Part shown: piece after piece, positions 1 through 9,729 of the stretch | Numbering within the stretch: position 1 is the first letter of the stretch | Layout of the letters: each line of letters starts with the position of its first letter | From: Clostridia bacterium | GTDB taxonomy: Bacteria > Bacillota > Clostridia > TANB77 > CAG-508 | DNA: 32,016 nt | Assembly (NCBI GenBank): GCA_017536685.1 | Contig: JAFXGW010000029.1 | Location: 1-32,016 of the forward strand | Reading direction: 5' to 3' | Position numbers and translations under genes: made by a program | Notes under the pieces: generated by a model | What the model was told of the DNA's origin: nothing | Databases searched by the model: none | What the model saw: the letters and a program-made list of their open reading frames with translations, nothing else

Positions 1-1
1 A

Positions 2-3000
2 ACGCCAACACCAACACCAACGCCGACACCGACACCAGAAAGTAATGAAGGTAAATTTAGAGTTAAAAAAGTTGTATTAGATGAAAAATTAATTGATGCT
101 GCAGCAGAATATAAATTTGAAATAAAAGCTAATGTCAAAGTAGAAAGACAAGGAGATTATTTCAAAATAGATGGGCAAGATGGAATTTATACAAATGCAG
201 ATTTTGTATTTCAATTAAAAGGTGGTCAAGTTTGGGAATCACCAAAAATTATATGGTATGGAAATGCACCAGTAGTAACAGTTTCAGAAGATGAAACAAA
301 ATTGCCATTAGGATGGGATTTAATTGGAATTTCAAGCAATGGAGCACCAATTGAACCTAATGATAGTTTAGAAATAGTTGTAACAAACGAACTTCCGGTT
401 ACTATAAAACTTGACTTAACAACTAAGCTTGCTGGTAAGGTTTGGGAAGATGAGCCACAAGATAAAGAAGGAAAAAATACACCAGAATCTGTACCAAACG
501 GATTTATTGATCAATCAGAAAAAGCTGTAAGTGGTGTAGAAGTATATGTTTATAAAGTTATTAGAGATGCAAATGGAAAAGAAGTAGAGAGAACAGAAGC
601 TACTATTTATAAAGACAAATTTAAAACAGAAGTTATTTTACCTATAGTTACACCAAATGATGGTACTTGGAAAGCACCTATGGTAAAAATACCAATCTTA
701 TCAGATGAACAAAAATCAGCAGGTTACACAGCTGGTTATGATGTAGAATTTGTATATGATGGTCAAACTTATGAACCAACAAAATTTTTAGCAACTTCAA
801 ATGGAGATGCTGCTAGTTTTGTAAATGCATCAACATCTGGAAGAGATAAATTTGCTAGAGACTCAATGGCTCTTGATTATGATAGAGAAGTTGTAAATGA
901 TAGAATACAAACTGTAGAAGGTGGGTTACCAATAGATGGATATGGAAATACAACAGGTACAGCTATTGGTAATGGTTCAACAAATAGTTTATTCTATAAA
1001 TCAAATGCTACTTTAAATTCTGGAAACGATAATAAAAAAGTAATTTCAGAGTTAATAACAACAAATGAAGATGGAACTGCAAAAGATTTATTTAAAACTA
1101 GAGCTAGAACTTCTGTAGGAGGATTATTATTCCCATTCCGCAGAGATATTGATGCTTTAAATAGTTCAGGTAAACCAACTTGGAATGGTTGGAATTTATT
1201 AGATGTTGATACATCATTAACTGAGCTTGGAATAGAACAAAAATACTGGTATGAAGCAGTATATAATTATTGTTTGAATATAAACTTAGGTTTAGTAAAA
1301 AGACCAGATGCTGATATGGGTCTTGCAAAAGATTTACATTCAGCAAGAGTTCTTGTAAAAGGTGATGAAGAATATATTGAATATGATACATTTAGATTCA
1401 ATACATTAGCTGACCTAAATGGAGACTACTATACAAGACAAGTTGAAAATCAATCAACAGTACCTTATACATTAGGTTTATATAGTACAGATTATTACTA
1501 TAGAGCTGAAATGTACCAACATACAAATTTATATGATAAAGTTATAGATTTATCAAAAGATATTAATAGTGATTTTGCAGAAATGGAAGTTGAATTAAAA
1601 TATAAGATTACTGTTTATAATGAATCTGGTTCTTATATTCAAGTAATAAAAGGTATAAATGATTACTTTGATAGCTCTTATGGAACACCTATAAAAATAG
1701 AATTGGATGGAAATGAGATTTCTGGTTATAGTATAACTGAAACTGGAATTCTTGGATCTGATGGAGTAACGTATAATAAATTAGAATTAAGAGACTTGAA
1801 TTTACGACTTGCAAGTGGAGAAGTTGCAGAGTTCTATGTAACTTTTAGAGTTAAAAAAGATACAATTAATGGTGTTCATGAAACAGTTATTTTAGGTAAA
1901 AAATCAAATGTGGCTGAAATCAGTAGTTATTCAACATTAAATACTGATGGAACTAATGCTGGTAAAGTAGATAAAGATTCTGCTCCTGACAACATAAACA
2001 TCAGAAGTCATAATGAAAATTCATGGTATGAAGATGATACAGATGCAGCTCTAGTGTTAAACTTAGAGCTAAAAGAAGAAAATAGAACAATTGATGGTCA
2101 AGTTTGGGAAGATAAACCAGAAGGAGATTCTACATTAGGAAATGGTATTAAAGATGATGATGAAGCACTAATTGGTGGACTAACAACACAATTAGTTGAG
2201 AAAGTTTCTGTTGATGGAATCGATTATGATTTCATATGGCCAACAAATGAACAACTAAATTGCTTAGGTGGTAAATCAATAAAAGATTTAACTGGATTTG
2301 ATAGTACTATTGAAACTGCAAGAGAAAGAGTTGTTACAAATGAAGGTACAGATGATGAAAAAGTAATAGAGGTAGGTTCATATGAATTTACTGGAATACC
2401 TTCAGGTAGATATGTGGTAAGATTCTTATATGGAAATGATAAAACATCATTAGATGATACTATAGAAATTACAGGAGATCCAATTGCATTAAAAGCAGAT
2501 GGAACATCATTCTCAGGAAAAGAAAATATTTTAACAGCAAATTATGATGATGATAAAGAGGGAATGACTGCTGCAATTTATAATGGTCAAGATTATAAGG
2601 CAACAATATATCAAGCCGGATTTGCTTCAACAGATTCTAATGGATATGTTAATAACAAAGAACATAATTTAGAAAATGCTGAATTGAATAATGCAAGAGT
2701 TTCTGATGCTAGAGATAGCGAAGCAAGAAGATTAGAGGTAATAGCTAATTCAGAAACTATTATGAATAATAATGGTAGTATATTGATGACTGCAAATGAT
2801 AAAACAGCAGATCATACAGAACTTTATGAACAATATTATATGTTTGCTGATACTGCTATAATCAATTTGAATTTAGAGTCACAAGAAAATGAGATTACAA
2901 CAATTAGTAAAATAGATTGCGGATTGATTGAAAGACCAGAAAATGCAATGGTATTAGATAAAGAAATAAACTCAATTAAGATGACAACAAATGATAATAG

Positions 3001-4138
3001 GGTAATATTTAATGCGACATATGATATAAACTATGTATTAACAAATAATCCTGATAACAAAGTTGTAATTGCAAAAATAAATGACAAGTATTTAGTTGCA
3101 GAAGTAAAACTAAGCGAATCTTCTGTTGGAACAGAGGTATTACAAGCAATAGATAAGAATGAAAATAAATTAGCTGCAGCTAGAGAAGCCAATGAAGGTA
3201 TGCAAGGTTTTAGATTCATTAATGTTGATTCTGAAATCTTCCAAGGAACAACTATTGAAATTAACTATCAATTAACTGCCTTGAATGTTGGTGAAACAGA
3301 TTATACAAGTACAACAGTAGAAAATATTTTAGATGTCGCAACTGCAAATAAAACAACAGAAAGAATAGAATTATTAAGATTAGCTCGTGAACTAAAAGAA
3401 AATAACGCAAGAACTGATAGTATTTTAGAAATAGGTAAATATTTAGGAACAAATTACTATACAGGAAATATTGGAAGTGATACAGTTGTTACAACTAGAG
3501 TTCGTCAAATTGTTGATTATATAGATAATGATCTAGTATTTAGCCCTGTTATGAATGCTACAGAAAATCATGTATGGAAAAACACTAATATTACAGAACT
3601 TGGTGGAAATGGTGATAGAGACAAGAGATTATTAGATAAGGCAGTTCTTTCAGAATATGAACTTATTGATAAACATGGTGTTTCTTATATAACAGAATAC
3701 AAAAATAATGTAGTTTTAAGTGTAGATAATGCAAGAAATTCTGAAGCTGTTGGAAATTCAGGATTTGTAGCAAAATTATTACCTTATGAACAAAACGTTG
3801 ATAGCTACAAATCACAAATCTTATTAACAGCAACTAAAACTGTGTCTGCACAAGATAAGGATTTAACTTTTGATAATATTGCAGAAATTGTTAAATTACA
3901 AAATACAGTTGGTAGAAGAGATGTTTTAGCGGTAACTGGTAATGCAAATCCAAAACTTGGTGAATTCCCAGAAGCGTTAAAAGAAAGAGATTCAAGTGCA
4001 ACAGAGCTTGTTACTTTTACACCACCAACTGGTATTAAAGCAGAAGTAACTATGACTACTCAAATATTAATAGTAATTGCAATCGCAGCTACAATTGCTG
4101 TGGGCGGAATCTTAATTATTAAGAAAAAAGTGCTATAG
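2..4138 (+). CDS. Large modular surface protein with SdrD B-like domains (5' end outside window)
   Basis: The frame is open from the window edge, so the N-terminus is missing; 1,378 residues are visible. The internal TTG at 302 has no ribosome site and should not be taken as the start. The visible part begins with six Thr-Pro pairs (2-37), a cell-wall-spanning type of linker. Two SdrD B-like segments, with GKVWED (about 433) and GQVWED (about 2098) followed by D/N-rich turns, start two related modules. Each module also has a Y-[DN]-G-Q-x-Y motif, an ARDS-containing segment and a GL[VI]xRP motif. The C-terminus has TPPTG (4019-4033), then a hydrophobic segment and a KKK tail. This resembles a sortase signal, but TPPTG is not canonical LPXTG, so simple membrane anchoring is possible. 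The likely role is adhesion or envelope structure; the ligand is unknown. Confidence 0.85.
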   Translation, partial: TPTPTPTPTPTPESNEGKFRVKKVVLDEKLIDAAAEYKFEIKANVKVERQGDYFKIDGQDGIYTNADFVFQLKGGQVWESPKIIWYGNAPVVTVSEDETKLPLGWDLIGISSNGAPIEPNDSLEIVVTNELPVTIKLDLTTKLAGKVWEDEPQDKEGKNTPESVPNGFIDQSEKAVSGVEVYVYKVIRDANGKEVERTEATIYKDKFKTEVILPIVTPNDGTWKAPMVKIPILSDEQKSAGYTAGYDVEFVYDGQTYEPTKFLATSNGDAASFVNASTSGRDKFARDSMALDYDREVVNDRIQTVEGGLPIDGYGNTTGTAIGNGSTNSLFYKSNATLNSGNDNKKVISELITTNEDGTAKDLFKTRARTSVGGLLFPFRRDIDALNSSGKPTWNGWNLLDVDTSLTELGIEQKYWYEAVYNYCLNINLGLVKRPDADMGLAKDLHSARVLVKGDEEYIEYDTFRFNTLADLNGDYYTRQVENQSTVPYTLGLYSTDYYYRAEMYQHTNLYDKVIDLSKDINSDFAEMEVELKYKITVYNESGSYIQVIKGINDYFDSSYGTPIKIELDGNEISGYSITETGILGSDGVTYNKLELRDLNLRLASGEVAEFYVTFRVKKDTINGVHETVILGKKSNVAEISSYSTLNTDGTNAGKVDKDSAPDNINIRSHNENSWYEDDTDAALVLNLELKEENRTIDGQVWEDKPEGDSTLGNGIKDDDEALIGGLTTQLVEKVSVDGIDYDFIWPTNEQLNCLGGKSIKDLTGFDSTIETARERVVTNEGTDDEKVIEVGSYEFTGIPSGRYVVRFLYGNDKTSLDDTIEITGDPIALKADGTSFSGKENILTANYDDDKEGMTAAIYNGQDYKATIYQAGFASTDSNGYVNNKEHNLENAELNNARVSDARDSEARRLEVIANSETIMNNNGSILMTANDKTADHTELYEQYYMFADTAIINLNLESQENEITTISKIDCGLIERPENAMVLDKEINSIKMTTNDNRVIFNATYDINYVLTNNPDNKVVIAKINDKYLVAEVKLSESSVGTEVLQAIDKNENKLAAAREANEGMQGFRFINVDSEIFQGTTIEINYQLTALNVGETDYTSTTVENILDVATANKTTERIELLRLARELKENNARTDSILEIGKYLGTNYYTGNIGSDTVVTTRVRQIVDYIDNDLVFSPVMNATENHVWKNTNITELGGNGDRDKRLLDKAVLSEYELIDKHGVSYITEYKNNVVLSVDNARNSEAVGNSGFVAKLLPYEQNVDSYKSQILLTATKTVSAQDKDLTFDNIAEIVKLQNTVGRRDVLAVTGNANPKLGEFPEALKERDSSATELVTFTPPTGIKAEVTMTTQILIVIAIAATIAVGGILIIKKKVL

Positions 4139-4150
4139 TATAAAATAAAA

Positions 4151-4180
4151 AAGGAGAAGCAATTATGCTTCTTCTTTTTT
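4151..4180 (+). terminator. Rho-independent terminator after the surface protein gene
   Basis: AGAAGCA (4155-4161) pairs with TGCTTCT (4166-4172) around an ATTA loop. Flanking bases extend the stem, and a T-rich run follows to 4180. It lies 12 bases after the stop codon and closes the gene. Confidence 0.85.
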
Positions 4181-4364
4181 GTTTAATAGTAAAATTATTC
4201 TTTTAAATGTTGTTTTTGTATTTTAAAATCAATGATTTTAATGAATTATTTGACAGAATTTATTTTGCTTTTTGTTATAAATACTTGTCTTTTTAGATTA
4301 AATGTAATAAAATAAGGAAAAATTATCACAATTTGTAAAAAACTTTTTATAAGTTTATTTTTAA

Positions 4365-4393
4365 TTTGACAAAAAAATTAATAACCTTATGAT
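4365..4393 (+). promoter_or_regulatory. spoIIE promoter with overlapping Spo0A-box-like site
   Basis: TTGACA (4366-4371), 16 bases, then TATGAT (4388-4393) forms a good sigma-A-type promoter ending 35 bases before spoIIE. TTTGACAAA (4365-4373) is the exact reverse complement of a 0A box of the form TTTGTCAAA and overlaps the -35. A weaker relative, TTTGACAGA, lies near 4250. In Bacillus and Clostridium spoIIE is a direct Spo0A target, so site and gene agree. Whether Spo0A binds here is inferred. Confidence 0.65.
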
Positions 4394-4428
4394 TAAATAA
4401 ACATATAGAAAGTGAGAGGTGGTTAAGG

Positions 4429-6840
4429 ATGTTTCAAAATATTGCGGATGCAGAGAAAAATAGCATTGAAACAAGCTATAATTCAAGCAATGTAATTTAT
4501 AGATTAAAGGAAATTTTTAAATATCAAAATGTCATTATATATCTTTTAACATTTTTGATGTCAACTCTATCTGTAAAAGGAGAATTTACGCCATTTGGAC
4601 TAGCTATGATGGCAGCTTGTGTTGGAGAAAGTGTTCCAATAATAGGTGTATTTATTGTTGCAATACTAGGCACTTTTTTAGGAAATGGATTAACAAGCTT
4701 GGGAAATTTTATTGCAACTTCGATTATATATTTTATTTCAGTATTAGTTTTTAAAACTAAAATTGCAGTGGAAGATAGAAATGAATTAATAAAAACAGGA
4801 GGGCAACTCTTCTTTGCATCATTTACGGTGTCATTAGTAAAATGTATTGTAGGAGTATTTACATTATATGATATTTTCATGGGAATTATTGTAGCTTCAA
4901 TGACATATGTTTTCTATAAAATTTTTGTTAATGGATTAACTTTTGTAAAAGACTTAAACATAAAAAAAGCTTTTACAATAGAAGAACTTATAGCTGGAGT
5001 TATTATAGTTTCTTTAGCGTGTGTTGCATTTAATGGAATAACTATTTTTTCATTAAATTTAAGCAATATATTAATGATTTTCATGATAATGGTACTAGGT
5101 TGGAAAAATGGAATTCTTGTAGGAGCAGTTTCTGGGATTTCTGTGGGATTGGCTATTAGTTTTGTAGATAATACAAATTTTGTTCAAATTTCTATGTTCG
5201 CTATATCTGGTATATTATCAGGAGCATTAAATAGATTTGGAAAAATAGGTGTTATAGTTGGCTTTGTATTAGGAAATGCAATTCTTACTTATTGGGTAAG
5301 AGGTGCTTCTACGATGATAATTTATTTTAGAGAAATTTTTATTGCATCAATGGGACTTCTATTAGTTCCAAGTAAAATAAAAATTGAATTAGAAGATTTA
5401 ATTGGTAGAAATAAATTATTGGATAATTCAGGAGATAGAAGATTAGAAGATAAAAATTTTGAAGTGTCTGAAAAATTAAGAACACTTTCTGATATGTTTA
5501 ATGAATTATCGAAAGAAACTGATAAAAATGAAATTATAGAACAAGAAAATATAATTCAAGATTTATTAGATAATCTAGAAGAAAGAAAAAATAATATTTT
5601 TTATGAAGAAATATCTAATGAAGATAATGGAATTGCAAAAGATATTTGTGAAGTGCTAATAAAAAATGACATTCTTGTTGATAAAGATTTAGTAGAAATA
5701 TTAAATAATCATAATAATATAGTTATTATGAGAGATGAAAATATAAAAAATGATTTACAAGAGATTGTAAAGATTGCAAATAGAACTTTAAAAATTTTTC
5801 AAATTAATAAAGCAAAGGTTCAAGAAAGAAAAAATAATATTCAAGTATTGAGCGAAAGCTTAAAAACTGCTACAAAAGTAATTGATAAATGTGCAGATGA
5901 AATTGAAGGACAATCAAATGGAAGATTTGCAAAAAAAGAGCAAGAACTATATTTATTAATGAAAAGCAAAAATATAAATGTAGAAAAATGTTCAATAAAA
6001 TTATTAAAAAATAATAAATATATTATAGAAGTAAAATTAAACTATGATGATATCAGATTGAAAGAAAAAAGTGTAATTACCAATATTGCAGATATTATTT
6101 CTAAAAGTTTAGGAACAAGAATTAATCTTCAAAGGGAAAGAAATGATGTTGAATCAAAAGAATATTATCAAATTTATTCTAGTGAAGATAAATTTGTACT
6201 TCAAGTAGGGAGTTCAAAAATAACAAAAGAAGGAAGTAATATATCTGGTGATTGTAATCTTCAAATTAAGCTTGCTGATGGTAAATATTTATTAGCATTA
6301 GCTGATGGGATGGGAACTGGTGAAAAAGCAAGAGAATGTAGTAGGATAACATTAAGACTTATGAAACAAATGCTATCTGCTGGTTTTGATAAAGATGAAT
6401 CTGTTTCAATAATAAACTCTAGAATTAATTTATTGGGGGCTACTGAAAGATATTCAAGTTTAGATGTATCTATTTTAGATTTATATTGTGGGAATTTAGA
6501 GATTTTAAAAAATGGTGCATGTAGCACATATATAAAAAATAAGAAATCTATAAAAAAAGTAGATTCTAAAAATTTACCAATAGGGATTGTAAATAAAATA
6601 GAATTACAGTCAGAAACCCTGAATATTAATGATGGTGATATTATTGTAATGTGTACAGACGGAGTACAAGACTCTAAAGAGGATAACCCAGATTGGATTG
6701 AAGAGTTTTTAAAAAATATTACCACGAATAATGTTCAAAAAATATCAGATCTTTTATTAGCAGAAGCAATTGATAATAGCTATGGTGTAGTAAGAGATGA
6801 TATGAGTATAATTGTAAGCAAAATAGTAAAAAGAAAATAA
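4429..6840 (+). CDS. spoIIE: Stage II sporulation protein E, membrane PP2C-type serine phosphatase
   Basis: SpoIIE dephosphorylates the anti-anti-sigma factor SpoIIAA. This releases sigma-F in the forespore, and the protein also acts at the asymmetric septum. The 803 residues match the family length (827 in B. subtilis). The first ~310 residues are a string of hydrophobic membrane segments. A charged helical linker follows (about 330-570), and the C-terminal PP2C domain has DGMGTG (Asp about 626), CTDG (Asp about 744) and RDDMS (about 789-793), the metal-binding aspartates. The ATG at 4429 follows GAGAGGTGG at a normal distance. The gene stands alone, between a terminator-plus-promoter upstream and a terminator downstream. 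It shows the organism belongs to an endospore-forming lineage. Confidence 0.96.
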   Translation: MFQNIADAEKNSIETSYNSSNVIYRLKEIFKYQNVIIYLLTFLMSTLSVKGEFTPFGLAMMAACVGESVPIIGVFIVAILGTFLGNGLTSLGNFIATSIIYFISVLVFKTKIAVEDRNELIKTGGQLFFASFTVSLVKCIVGVFTLYDIFMGIIVASMTYVFYKIFVNGLTFVKDLNIKKAFTIEELIAGVIIVSLACVAFNGITIFSLNLSNILMIFMIMVLGWKNGILVGAVSGISVGLAISFVDNTNFVQISMFAISGILSGALNRFGKIGVIVGFVLGNAILTYWVRGASTMIIYFREIFIASMGLLLVPSKIKIELEDLIGRNKLLDNSGDRRLEDKNFEVSEKLRTLSDMFNELSKETDKNEIIEQENIIQDLLDNLEERKNNIFYEEISNEDNGIAKDICEVLIKNDILVDKDLVEILNNHNNIVIMRDENIKNDLQEIVKIANRTLKIFQINKAKVQERKNNIQVLSESLKTATKVIDKCADEIEGQSNGRFAKKEQELYLLMKSKNINVEKCSIKLLKNNKYIIEVKLNYDDIRLKEKSVITNIADIISKSLGTRINLQRERNDVESKEYYQIYSSEDKFVLQVGSSKITKEGSNISGDCNLQIKLADGKYLLALADGMGTGEKARECSRITLRLMKQMLSAGFDKDESVSIINSRINLLGATERYSSLDVSILDLYCGNLEILKNGACSTYIKNKKSIKKVDSKNLPIGIVNKIELQSETLNINDGDIIVMCTDGVQDSKEDNPDWIEEFLKNITTNNVQKISDLLLAEAIDNSYGVVRDDMSIIVSKIVKRK

Positions 6841-6850
6841 AAAAATAAGA

Positions 6851-6882
6851 AAATACCGCTCTATAAAAGAACGGTATTTTTT
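6851..6882. terminator. Convergent (bidirectional) terminator
   Basis: AAATACCG (6851-6858) pairs with CGGTATTT (6872-6879) and is followed by a T-run. The A-rich 5' flank gives a T-run on the reverse strand. It sits between spoIIE and the convergent glycosyltransferase, so it can serve both. Confidence 0.75.
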
Positions 6883-6950
6883 TATGTATTTAAATGATAA
6901 ATTAGTTATATATAATAAATTATTTTATAAATAATTTTAGGTATTAAAAA

Positions 6951-8087
6951 TTATAGTATTTCATCCATAAGAATAGTACAAATTTTTTCTGTTGCTTTTG
7001 GTTTGGCTAAAAGTTTTGTATTTTGAATCATTGTTTGCATTTTTTCAGGATTTCTAGAAAGATTTTTTAAAGTTCTTGCGATACTATCTCCTTTTTTTAT
7101 CCAAACTGCAACATTGTTATTTTCTAAGAATTCAGCATTTTCTTCTTCTTGCCCTGGAATAGGATTAATAATAATAATAGGAAGATTTGAAGCTAAACAT
7201 TCTGTAATTGTAAGGCCACCAGCCTTAGTAATAACTGCAGAAGAAATATGCATAAGTTCAGGGACTTTGTCTGTGTATTCAAAAAGCCTAACTCGGTCAT
7301 TAGAGTCTGTAATTTCTATGAGTTCTTTAAACTTTTTATTCATTTTTTTATTTTTCCCTGAAATTGCTACAATTTGTAAATCTTTAAACAATCTAATTAA
7401 AGCTTTTAAAACCATTACAGTAGTGTTTCTTCCTAAACCAAATTCACCACCAGCAAAGAATAGTACAGTTTTTTTATGTGGTGATAAATCAAATTCTTTA
7501 TAAATTTCAGCTTTATCAAAGGTTTTTAGAAATTTATTTGAGATAGGAATACCAGTAACGAAAATTTTTTGATCGTGAATTCCTTCTGCAATCATTGCGT
7601 TTTTCATCTGTTCATTAGATACAAAAAAGTAGTCGTTATATTTAGATAGAACAAGCCATTGATCATGGATGTGATAATCTGTTAATATTGTTGCTAATTT
7701 ACAATCAATTTTTTCTTTTTCTTTAAGCATTACACACATTTGAGTTGCAAATGGATGTGTTGAAATTATTAAATCTGGATTTTCCTCTTGTATTAGAGCA
7801 TTTAATTTATAACTCATTAACTTGTTTGTAGTGGTACTTATATAAGAAACAGGGCCGTGCCTTGCACTTTTATAGACATGTTTCCAAACCCAAGGAACTT
7901 TTTTAGCTAATTCTTTATAAGCTTCTGTAGAAACTTTATTTACATATTTATTTATATATTCTATACAATCTACCATTGTTACATTTATATCGTCTTTATA
8001 ATGGTCTTCTAAATGCTTACAAATAGTTTTTGCAGCTGAAAGGTGACCACCACCATAAGCACCATATAAAATTAGTACTTTTTTCAT
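6951..8087 (-). CDS. MGDG-synthase/MurG-type glycosyltransferase (probable diacylglycerol glucosyltransferase)
   Basis: This 378-residue GT-B fold enzyme resembles plant MGDG synthase and bacterial UgtP/YpfP, which transfer a sugar from a UDP-sugar to diacylglycerol at the inner membrane face to make glycolipid and teichoic-acid anchors. The N-terminus carries the glycine loop GAYGGGH with the acceptor-side helix. The C-terminal half has GGEFGLG and the donor-site stretch KAGGLTITE followed by PIPGQEEEN, as in this family. The start at 8087 (MKKVLI) is chosen because AAGGA lies just upstream; the frame runs another 24 codons without a ribosome site. The acceptor could be another lipid or a polyisoprenoid; the sugar cannot be read from sequence. 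It is transcribed divergently from ypeB. Confidence 0.85.
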   Translation of the reverse strand: MKKVLILYGAYGGGHLSAAKTICKHLEDHYKDDINVTMVDCIEYINKYVNKVSTEAYKELAKKVPWVWKHVYKSARHGPVSYISTTTNKLMSYKLNALIQEENPDLIISTHPFATQMCVMLKEKEKIDCKLATILTDYHIHDQWLVLSKYNDYFFVSNEQMKNAMIAEGIHDQKIFVTGIPISNKFLKTFDKAEIYKEFDLSPHKKTVLFFAGGEFGLGRNTTVMVLKALIRLFKDLQIVAISGKNKKMNKKFKELIEITDSNDRVRLFEYTDKVPELMHISSAVITKAGGLTITECLASNLPIIIINPIPGQEEENAEFLENNNVAVWIKKGDSIARTLKNLSRNPEKMQTMIQNTKLLAKPKATEKICTILMDEIL

Positions 8088-8221
8088 ATATTTTTCCTTC
8101 CCATAAAAGTTTGTTAATTTATAATAAAATATTATATCATTATTTGAAAAAAAACACAATTAATAAAAGTATAATTCAGGAAAAAATGGAAATCATAAGA
8201 AAAAATAAAAAGGAGAGTTTT

Positions 8222-9574
8222 ATGATTGGAAATACAAAGACAAGAATATTAATAATTAGTATAATTTTATTAGTTTGTTTATGGCTAGCAACAGGATACT
8301 ATGCATTTTTATTAAGAGAAAGATATAATATAAGTAATACCAATAATTATACAGAAGCGTTTAGCAATTTGGTTAATTATGTGAATAATGTTGAAAATTA
8401 TTTAGCAAAAGCTATGATTTCAGAAGATAGTGAACATGCGGCACAAACATTAACACAGATATGGAGAGATTCAGGATTAGCTACTGTATATTTATCTGAA
8501 ATTCCGTTTCAAGACGAAGGATTATCACAGACTGCTAAGTTTTTGAATCAAGTAAGTGATTACTCATATTCGTTATCAAGAAAAAATATTGATGGAGAAT
8601 CATTAACAGAAGAAGATTTTAATAACTTAAAAGAACTTCATAATTATAGTGTTAGTTTAGAAGGAACCCTAAATCAATTATCAGAGGAGTTATATAATGG
8701 CACTATAAATTGGAATAATTTTAGTTCGGGTATGGACATAGGTTTAGCACAAGCTGTAGATAATATGAGTGTATTTACTAATATTGATGATAATTTAAAT
8801 GAATACGAAGGTTTAATCTATGATGGTGCATATTCTGATCATGTAAATAAACAAGAAAAAAAAGGATTAGTAGGAAGAGAAATAAGTGAAGAAGAGGCAA
8901 AACAAAAGGTTAAAGAATTTATAGGGGAATCATATATAGCTCAAATAAAAAGTAATGGATTTATTGAGAATGCTGAAATACCATCTTATGATTTTTCAAT
9001 AGGCTTAAAGGATAGAGATGAAAGTTATAGTGTAATGATTTCTAAAAAAGGTGGATATATAGTACAAAGCTCATTAGATAGAGATGTTACAGAAGAAAAA
9101 ATATCACAAACAGAAGCAAACGAAATTGGTAAGGCATATTTGGCAGATAAAGGATTTGCAGATATGAAAGAGACATACTTTATAAAACAAGGAAATATTG
9201 TAACTATTAATTATGCTTATAATGATAACGGAATAATAGTTTATCCAGATTTGATAAAAGTAAGAGTAGCTCTTGATAATGGAGAAATATTAGGTATTGA
9301 AACAACTGGATATTTAAATTCGCATTATTCTAGAGTGTACAAAGAACCTAAAATATCTATAGAAGAGGCTAAAAAAAGTTTGAATGAAAATATTGAAATA
9401 AAATCTGAGAATATGGCAATAATTCCAACTGAATGGAAAACAGAGATTTTTTGCTATGAATTTAAAGGTAATGTTGAAGGAAAAGATTTTCTTGTATATA
9501 TAAATTGTGAAAGTGGAAAAGAAGAGGATATTTTAGTAATTTTAGATACTCCAGGTGGCACTTTAACTATTTAG
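8222..9574 (+). CDS. ypeB: Spore germination protein YpeB
   Basis: YpeB is needed for the spore-cortex lytic enzyme SleB to localise and stay stable in the spore. The 450 residues equal the B. subtilis length. There is one N-terminal membrane segment (about 8-28), then a long helical region, then repeated PepSY-like units: E-x-x-A-K-x-x-V near 225-230, E-A-N-E-I-G-K near 300, and EEAKKSL near 380. The protein ends in the typical D-T-P-G-G-T-L-T tail. The ATG at 8222 is preceded by AAGGAGAG at good spacing; the frame extends upstream into the divergent gene but that part is not coding. sleB is not next to it here, although the two are often paired. Confidence 0.92.
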   Translation: MIGNTKTRILIISIILLVCLWLATGYYAFLLRERYNISNTNNYTEAFSNLVNYVNNVENYLAKAMISEDSEHAAQTLTQIWRDSGLATVYLSEIPFQDEGLSQTAKFLNQVSDYSYSLSRKNIDGESLTEEDFNNLKELHNYSVSLEGTLNQLSEELYNGTINWNNFSSGMDIGLAQAVDNMSVFTNIDDNLNEYEGLIYDGAYSDHVNKQEKKGLVGREISEEEAKQKVKEFIGESYIAQIKSNGFIENAEIPSYDFSIGLKDRDESYSVMISKKGGYIVQSSLDRDVTEEKISQTEANEIGKAYLADKGFADMKETYFIKQGNIVTINYAYNDNGIIVYPDLIKVRVALDNGEILGIETTGYLNSHYSRVYKEPKISIEEAKKSLNENIEIKSENMAIIPTEWKTEIFCYEFKGNVEGKDFLVYINCESGKEEDILVILDTPGGTLTI

Positions 9575-9684
9575 AAAATAAAAATGATTTTCTAACTAAA
9601 AAATATTGAAATTGTAATCATATTGTTATAATATAATACCGAGTAACAAAAACTGTTAATTTGAATAAATTATAGTAATAAAAT

Positions 9685-9710
9685 TCCACAAATTGTTACG
9701 GATTTGTGGA
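9685..9710 (+). promoter_or_regulatory. Stem-loop just upstream of the hydrolase ribosome site
   Basis: TCCACAAAT (9685-9693) and ATTTGTGGA (9702-9710) form a perfect 9-bp stem with an 8-base loop, ending nine bases before AGGAGG (9719-9724). No T-run follows, so it is not a terminator. It may be an operator or a 5'-UTR structure controlling the three-gene cluster. A TATAAT at 9627-9632 with TTGAAA at 9606 (15-base spacing) could be the promoter but is weak. Confidence 0.55.
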
Positions 9711-9729
9711 TTACATATAGGAGGAAAAA

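Noticed and set aside
2..37. ACNCCN triplet-pair repeat at the window edge as a CRISPR or minisatellite
   Set aside because: It is in frame and simply encodes Thr-Pro pairs of a surface-protein linker; there are no spacers.
302..304. TTG at 302 as the start of the surface protein
   Set aside because: The frame is open and clearly coding back to position 2, and no ribosome site precedes 302.
6261..6725. 154-residue reverse frame within spoIIE
   Set aside because: It lies wholly inside the conserved phosphatase domain of spoIIE and has no supporting start signal.
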